A DNA stretch of 64,000 bases, taken from contig NZ_LZLS01000191.1 of the NCBI RefSeq assembly GCF_001673365.1, positions 88,419 to 152,418 on the forward strand, read 5' to 3'. The position numbers were made by a program, and so were the translations under genes. This document shows positions 60,072 through 64,000 of this stretch, in pieces. The notes under the pieces are model-generated. The model was not told the origin of the DNA. It searched no databases and saw nothing but the letters and a program-made list of their open reading frames with translations. Positions within the stretch are counted from its first letter, which is position 1. Each line of letters opens with the position of its first letter. The stretch is from Mycobacterium asiaticum (lineage in GTDB: Bacteria > Actinomycetota > Actinomycetes > Mycobacteriales > Mycobacteriaceae).

Positions 60072-60797
60072 CTAACCCGAAGAGCTGAAGATCCCGGTCT
60101 TAGCCAAGGTGTCGGTGAGTCGCTGGGCGGCGTCGGTGAACTGCCAGTCGGTTTGTTCGACGACGGCGACGGCGTCGCGGGTGCGCAACGCGGCAATCAA
60201 GCTGCGGTGGTTGTCTACCGCGGACTCGCCCCACTGCGGGTCAGCGGCGAACAGCTGCGCCGGCATGTAGCGGGCCGCGTTGAGCAGGAACCACGCCAGT
60301 TTGATCCGTCCGCTGGCTTGGTTGAAGACGCGATGGAACGAGAACTCCAGCGACGCGATCGCCTCGGCGTCGACGGCTCCGTCACCGGGGGCAAGTGCGG
60401 CCGCCAGCAGGTCGTTAATGCGTTCCAGCTCGGCGATCTCCAGCTCGGTGATGCGTTCGGTGGCGGCGACCGCTAACTCTCGGGCGATGGTGGCCTGCAG
60501 CCAGAAGATGTCCTGGATGTCCTGCCGGGTCAGCGGCAGCACAACATGGCCGCGGTGCGGTTCCAGCTGCACCATGCCCTCGCCGCGTAGTTTCAACAGC
60601 GCTTCGCGCACCGGCGTGATGCTGACCCCGAGTTCGGCCGCGGTCTCATCGAGGCGGATGAACGTTCCCGGTCGCAGCGTCCCGGACATGATGGCGGTCC
60701 GGAGATGACCGGCAACCTCGTCGGAAAGCTGTGCCCGGCGCAGCGGCCGACGGCGTCGCGGCTTCGACGATGCTGCAGCCGATAACGGTGCGTTCAC
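60072..60797 (-). CDS. mce1R: GntR/FadR-type regulator Mce1R
   Basis: A 241-residue repressor starting at GTG 60797. The N-terminal winged helix is at about 25-90 (LSDEVAGHLRTAIMSGTLRPGTFIRLDETAAELGVSITPVREALLKL), followed by a FadR-type C-terminal helical bundle with the metal/ligand-type His in FSFHRVF and DNHRSLIAAL. In M. tuberculosis it represses the mce1 operon and responds to fatty acyl ligands. It is divergent from fadD5, with its operator expected in the 168-base gap. The N-terminus is basic. Confidence 0.93.
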   Translation of the reverse strand: MNAPLSAAASSKPRRRRPLRRAQLSDEVAGHLRTAIMSGTLRPGTFIRLDETAAELGVSITPVREALLKLRGEGMVQLEPHRGHVVLPLTRQDIQDIFWLQATIARELAVAATERITELEIAELERINDLLAAALAPGDGAVDAEAIASLEFSFHRVFNQASGRIKLAWFLLNAARYMPAQLFAADPQWGESAVDNHRSLIAALRTRDAVAVVEQTDWQFTDAAQRLTDTLAKTGIFSSSG

Positions 60798-60965
60798 GTG
60801 GGCCTGCCAGGCCTTTCAGCGAATCATCGGGTCTTTGCTCAGGTCTTGTTAAGGACTTCCAGGGCCGTTAATGTGACCCAGACAACACATGTTTTATCAA
60901 ATATCAGCCTGACGCAAGCGGTGCGGATGTGAACAGAGACATCGAAGGGATCTGAGGGGACCGAG
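60798..60965. promoter_or_regulatory. mce1 control region
   Basis: The 168-base gap between mce1R and fadD5 must carry both promoters and the Mce1R operator. The A/T-rich stretch ACAACACATGTTTTATC (60881-60897) contains the dyad AACA-CA-TGTT, the best operator candidate that I can see. I cannot place the -35 and -10 boxes with confidence. Confidence 0.4.
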
Positions 60966-62612
60966 TTGACCGTGCAACTGGCCGGCGACCTGAATCCAGC
61001 CTCGGGAAGTGCCCCAGCGCAAGTACCCGAGCAGCCTTACCTTGCTCGTCGACAGAACTGGGTCAACCAACTCGAGCGGCATTCGATGATGCAGCCGCAG
61101 GCCACGGCGCTGCGGTTCTTGGGACGCACCACCACGTGGGCTGATCTGCGAACTCGGGTCCAGGCGCTGGCCGGGGCGCTGAGTCGCCGCGGGGTCGGCC
61201 CCGGGGATCGCGTGATGATCCTGATGCTCAACCGGCCCGAGTTCGTCGAGGCCGTGTTGGCCGCAAACGCTCTCGGTGCGATCGCGGTCCCGCTGAATTT
61301 CCGGCTCACTCCGGCCGAAATCGCCTTCCTGGTCGACGACAGCGGCGCCCGCGTCGTGATCACCGAGGAGGTGTTGGCCCCGGTAGCGACTGGCGTTCGC
61401 AACATCGCGCCGTTGCTCGACACCGTAGTGGTGGCCGGCACCCCTTCGGCAGACGCCGCCGAAGACGCTGTCCTTTTCTATGAAGACCTTATGAATGAGG
61501 CGGCCGAACCGCCTGCCCCGGTCGACATCCCCAACGAAGCGCCGGCGCTGATCATGTACACATCCGGCACCACCGGAAGGCCCAAGGGGGCGGTGCTCAC
61601 CCACGCCAACCTGACCGGCCAGACGATGACCATGCTCTACAGCACCGGGGTCGACCTCAACAACGACGTCGGTTTCATCGGCGTCCCGCTGTTCCATATC
61701 GCCGGCATCGGGAACATGCTCACCGGGATGTTGCTCGGCGTACCGACGGTGATCTATCCGCTCGGCGCATTCGAGCCGGGACAGTTGCTCGACGTGCTGG
61801 AAGCCGAGAAGGTCACCGGCATATTTCTGGTGCCCGCCCAGTGGCAGGCGGTGTGCGCGGAGCAGTTGGCAAAGCCGCGCGACCTGCGGTTGCGGGCGAT
61901 GTCATGGGGTGCGGCCCCGGCGCCAGATGTGTTGCTGCGCAGCATGTCCGAGATATTCCCCGGTGCCCAGATATTGGCGGCGTTCGGCCAGACGGAGATG
62001 TCCCCGGTCACCTGCATGCTGCTCGGCGACGACGCCATCCGCAAACGTGGATCGGTCGGGCGGGTGATCCCGACGGTCGCCGCGCGCGTGGTCGACGACG
62101 AGATGAACGACGTCCCGGTTGGCGAAGTCGGCGAAATCGTCTACCGCGCACCGACTTTGATGAGCGGCTACTGGAACAACCCGGAGGCGACCGCGGAAGC
62201 ATTCACCGGGGGATGGTTCCACTCCGGGGACCTGGTCCGGATGGACGCCGACGGCTATGTCTGGGTAGTCGACCGTAAGAAGGACATGATCATCTCCGGC
62301 GGCGAGAACATCTACTGCGCCGAGGTGGAGAACGTCCTGGCGGGTCACCCCCGCATTATCGAAGCGGCTGTCATCGCCCGGTCGGACGATAAATGGGGTG
62401 AGGTACCGATCGCGGTAGCCGCTGTAACGGATGGGCCCCTCGCGATCGAAGAGCTAGATGAGTACCTGACCGAGCGGCTCGCGCGGTACAAGCACCCGAA
62501 GGCGCTCGAGATCGTGGAGACCTTGCCCCGCAACCCCGCCGGGAAGGTGCTCAAGACTGAACTGCGTTTGCGGTACGGAGCGGCTACAGTCCGTCAAAGT
62601 GATTCAGGTTGA
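60966..62612 (+). CDS. fadD5: Fatty acyl-CoA synthetase FadD5
   Basis: A 548-residue adenylate-forming acyl-CoA ligase. The P-loop is LIMYTSGTTGRPKGAVLTH, the A5-type motif is ILAAFGQTEMSPVTCM, the A7 region HSGDLVRMDADGYVWVVDRKKDMI with the hinge Asp, and the C-terminal catalytic Lys is in PRNPAGKVLK. It activates a fatty acid, and in mce1 it is linked to fatty-acid uptake and recycling. Start: TTG 60966 after GAGGGG; ATG is missing nearby. It matches FadD5 (Rv0166). Confidence 0.95.
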   Translation: MTVQLAGDLNPASGSAPAQVPEQPYLARRQNWVNQLERHSMMQPQATALRFLGRTTTWADLRTRVQALAGALSRRGVGPGDRVMILMLNRPEFVEAVLAANALGAIAVPLNFRLTPAEIAFLVDDSGARVVITEEVLAPVATGVRNIAPLLDTVVVAGTPSADAAEDAVLFYEDLMNEAAEPPAPVDIPNEAPALIMYTSGTTGRPKGAVLTHANLTGQTMTMLYSTGVDLNNDVGFIGVPLFHIAGIGNMLTGMLLGVPTVIYPLGAFEPGQLLDVLEAEKVTGIFLVPAQWQAVCAEQLAKPRDLRLRAMSWGAAPAPDVLLRSMSEIFPGAQILAAFGQTEMSPVTCMLLGDDAIRKRGSVGRVIPTVAARVVDDEMNDVPVGEVGEIVYRAPTLMSGYWNNPEATAEAFTGGWFHSGDLVRMDADGYVWVVDRKKDMIISGGENIYCAEVENVLAGHPRIIEAAVIARSDDKWGEVPIAVAAVTDGPLAIEELDEYLTERLARYKHPKALEIVETLPRNPAGKVLKTELRLRYGAATVRQSDSG

Positions 62613-62856
62613 ACGTAATTCAGATTGGACAAGAAAGGATGAGCAGGGTCGAGATGTTTGCTGGGTGCTGACGCAATGTTAATTGTTGAGTTGCTATACA
62701 CACGTGACCGACCATCGGGTACATTCCTGTGGTCTCCGTTACTACCTGCGGGTAGGGAGCCGTTGGTCACACACATAGGGTCGGGCAAGGAGGAGGCATG
62801 CCACACCGTCCGCCGCGACGCTGCGACAGAGGTGGCCCTGCCGTGAGGGGGAGATC
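62613..62856. promoter_or_regulatory. Gap between fadD5 and yrbE1A, possible internal mce1 promoter
   Basis: 244 bases without a supported gene. An A/T-rich patch around 62675-62705 (TGTTAATTGTTGAGTTGC, then TATACACAC) could hold a promoter. The 62-codon frame at 62658-62846 has no start signal and no known relative, so I do not count it. Confidence 0.4.
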
Positions 62857-63660
62857 GTGACGACATCGTCGCGCCCACACCTGGTGGGTTACGTCCGCGA
62901 TCAACTCGAGACACCGCTGACGATGATCGGCGGGTTCTTCCGGATGTGCGTGCTGACCGGGCGCGCCCTGTTCCGTCGGCCTTTCCAGTGGCGGGAACTG
63001 ATCCTGCAGTGCTGGTTCATCATGCGGGTGGCCCTGCTGCCGACGATCATGGTCTCCATCCCCCTGACCGTGCTGCTGATCTTTACGCTCAACGTGCTGC
63101 TCGCTCAGTTCGGTGCCGCGGACCTGTCCGGGGCCGGCGCGGCGATCGGCGCAGTCACCCAGCTCGGACCGTTGACCACCGTGCTGGTGGTTGCCGGCGC
63201 CGGCTCCACCGCTATCTGTGCTGACCTCGGCGCCCGCACCATCCGCGAAGAGATCGACGCCATGGAAGTGCTCGGGATCGACCCGATCCACCGACTGGTG
63301 GTGCCCCGGGTGATCGCCGCGACCGTCATCGCCACACTGCTCAACGCCTTGGTGATCACCGTGGGTCTGGTCGGTGGCTACCTGTTCGGCGTGTACCTGC
63401 AGAACGTCTCCGGCGGCGCCTATCTCGCCACCCTCACGACCATCACCGGATTGCCCGAGGTGATCATCGCCATGATCAAGGCGGCGACGTTCGGACTGAT
63501 CGCCGGCCTGGTCGGCTGCTATCGCGGGCTAACCGTCCGCGGTGGGTCCAAGGGCCTGGGAACCGCGGTGAACGAGACCGTGGTGCTGTGTGTGGTTGCT
63601 CTGTATGCGGTCAACGTCATCTTGACCACGATCGGTGTGCGATTCGGGACGGGGCACTGA
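62857..63660 (+). CDS. yrbE1A: Mce1 permease subunit YrbE1A (MlaE family)
   Basis: A 267-residue integral membrane protein of the MlaE/YrbE family, from GTG 62857 after GAGGGGGAG. Five or six hydrophobic segments are visible, and the loop REEIDAMEVLGIDPIHRLVVPRV is the conserved ATPase-contacting element. It is half of the permease core of the Mce1 ABC-type lipid importer, working with YrbE1B and the Mce1A-F proteins. One base separates it from yrbE1B. Confidence 0.95.
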   Translation: MTTSSRPHLVGYVRDQLETPLTMIGGFFRMCVLTGRALFRRPFQWRELILQCWFIMRVALLPTIMVSIPLTVLLIFTLNVLLAQFGAADLSGAGAAIGAVTQLGPLTTVLVVAGAGSTAICADLGARTIREEIDAMEVLGIDPIHRLVVPRVIAATVIATLLNALVITVGLVGGYLFGVYLQNVSGGAYLATLTTITGLPEVIIAMIKAATFGLIAGLVGCYRGLTVRGGSKGLGTAVNETVVLCVVALYAVNVILTTIGVRFGTGH

Positions 63661-63661
63661 C

Positions 63662-64000
63662 ATGTCGACATCAGCGGTAGTTCGGTCCCGGTTTCCGCGG
63701 GCGGTCGCCAACGTCAACCGCTACGTCGGCAGCGTCGGTCGCGGACTGGACGAATCGGGGCAGCTGGCCTGGTTCATCCTGACCAGCCTCGGACAGATCC
63801 CGCACGCGATTCACTACTACCGCAAGGAGACCTTGCGGTTGATCGCTCAGATCGGTATGGGCACCGGCGCCATGGCGGTCGTCGGTGGCACCGCTGCGAT
63901 CGTCGGCTTCGTGACTTTGTCCGGTAGCTCCCTGGTCGCTATCCAGGGTTTCGCATCGCTGGGCAACATCGGCGTCGAGGCGTTCACCGGGTTCTTCTCG
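63662..64000 (+). CDS. yrbE1B: Mce1 permease subunit YrbE1B, N-terminal part (runs off the window)
   Basis: ATG 63662 opens a frame of 113 residues that reaches the window end. It starts MSTSAVVRSRFPRAVANVNR and contains SLGQIPHAIHYYRKETLRLIAQIGMGTGAMAVVGGTAAIVGFVTLSGSSLVAIQG, typical of YrbE B subunits. It follows yrbE1A after one base as in the mce1 operon (Rv0168). mce1A and later genes must lie beyond the window. Confidence 0.95.
   Translation, partial: MSTSAVVRSRFPRAVANVNRYVGSVGRGLDESGQLAWFILTSLGQIPHAIHYYRKETLRLIAQIGMGTGAMAVVGGTAAIVGFVTLSGSSLVAIQGFASLGNIGVEAFTGFFS

Noticed and set aside
62658..62846. 62-codon gene between fadD5 and yrbE1A
   Set aside because: No Shine-Dalgarno sequence, no recognised relative, and I recall no gene at this place in mce1 operons.

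Overview
The window is a high-GC chromosomal segment of a Mycobacterium, most likely a slow-growing non-tuberculous species. The evidence is five PE proteins with PE-PPE hydrolase domains, one long PE_PGRS gene, the start of an mce1 operon (mce1R, fadD5, yrbE1A, yrbE1B), and a gene order that, compared from memory, follows M. tuberculosis Rv0134 to Rv0168 with insertions. I cannot name the species.

Layout. 0-2.2 kb: a partial hypothetical gene, a TetR regulator and a sulfotransferase. 2.2-11 kb: the Rv0134-Rv0142 block (ephF, a molbindin, TetR, cyp138, msrA, an NTF2-like gene, an NAD-dependent epimerase, a DUF427 gene, an HhH-GPD protein) with an added LCMT-type methyltransferase and a Dps. 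11-22 kb: CLC channel, pirin, TetR, three tandem LCMT methyltransferases, an MFS exporter, an aldehyde dehydrogenase, an SDR and a quinone oxidoreductase (Rv0143c-Rv0149 equivalents). 22-35 kb: an expanded PE region (four PE-PPE hydrolases and one PE_PGRS), interrupted at about 25.7-27.9 kb by a lower-GC two-gene module encoding an ImmA/IrrE-type metallopeptidase and a class III nucleotide-cyclase-fold protein. 35-40 kb: ptpB, fadE2, an NTF2-like gene, a 41-residue small protein, TetR (Rv0158) and a fifth PE-PPE hydrolase. 40-44.3 kb: alpha/beta hydrolase, dihydrodipicolinate-reductase-like protein, FabG3-like SDR and an FAD-linked oxidase (Rv0161). 44.4-57.9 kb: a catabolic island between the Rv0161 and Rv0162c equivalents. 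57.9-64 kb: adhE1, Rv0163, TB18.5, mce1R, fadD5, yrbE1A and partial yrbE1B.

How the genes work together. The island encodes a P450, a zinc-type alcohol dehydrogenase, an HpcH/HpaI aldolase, an SDR, a CaiB/BaiF CoA-transferase, an acyl-CoA dehydrogenase, an F420-type oxidoreductase, two thioesterases, an SMP-30 lactonase and hydrolases. This is the toolkit expected for oxidising and CoA-activating an unknown hydrophobic substrate. Three copies of one dyad motif lie in front of its transcription units, and a TetR gene sits in one of them, so the island looks like a self-contained regulon. The mce1 genes at the right edge encode a lipid importer with its acyl-CoA synthetase and GntR repressor. 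The PE-PPE proteins are probably exported cell-envelope hydrolases.

Main points for a second look: the ImmA/IrrE plus cyclase-fold pair (possible cyclic-nucleotide or defence module), the shared motif of the island, the double GGTAC-N6-GTACC operator at cyp138, and several intergenic hairpin repeats.
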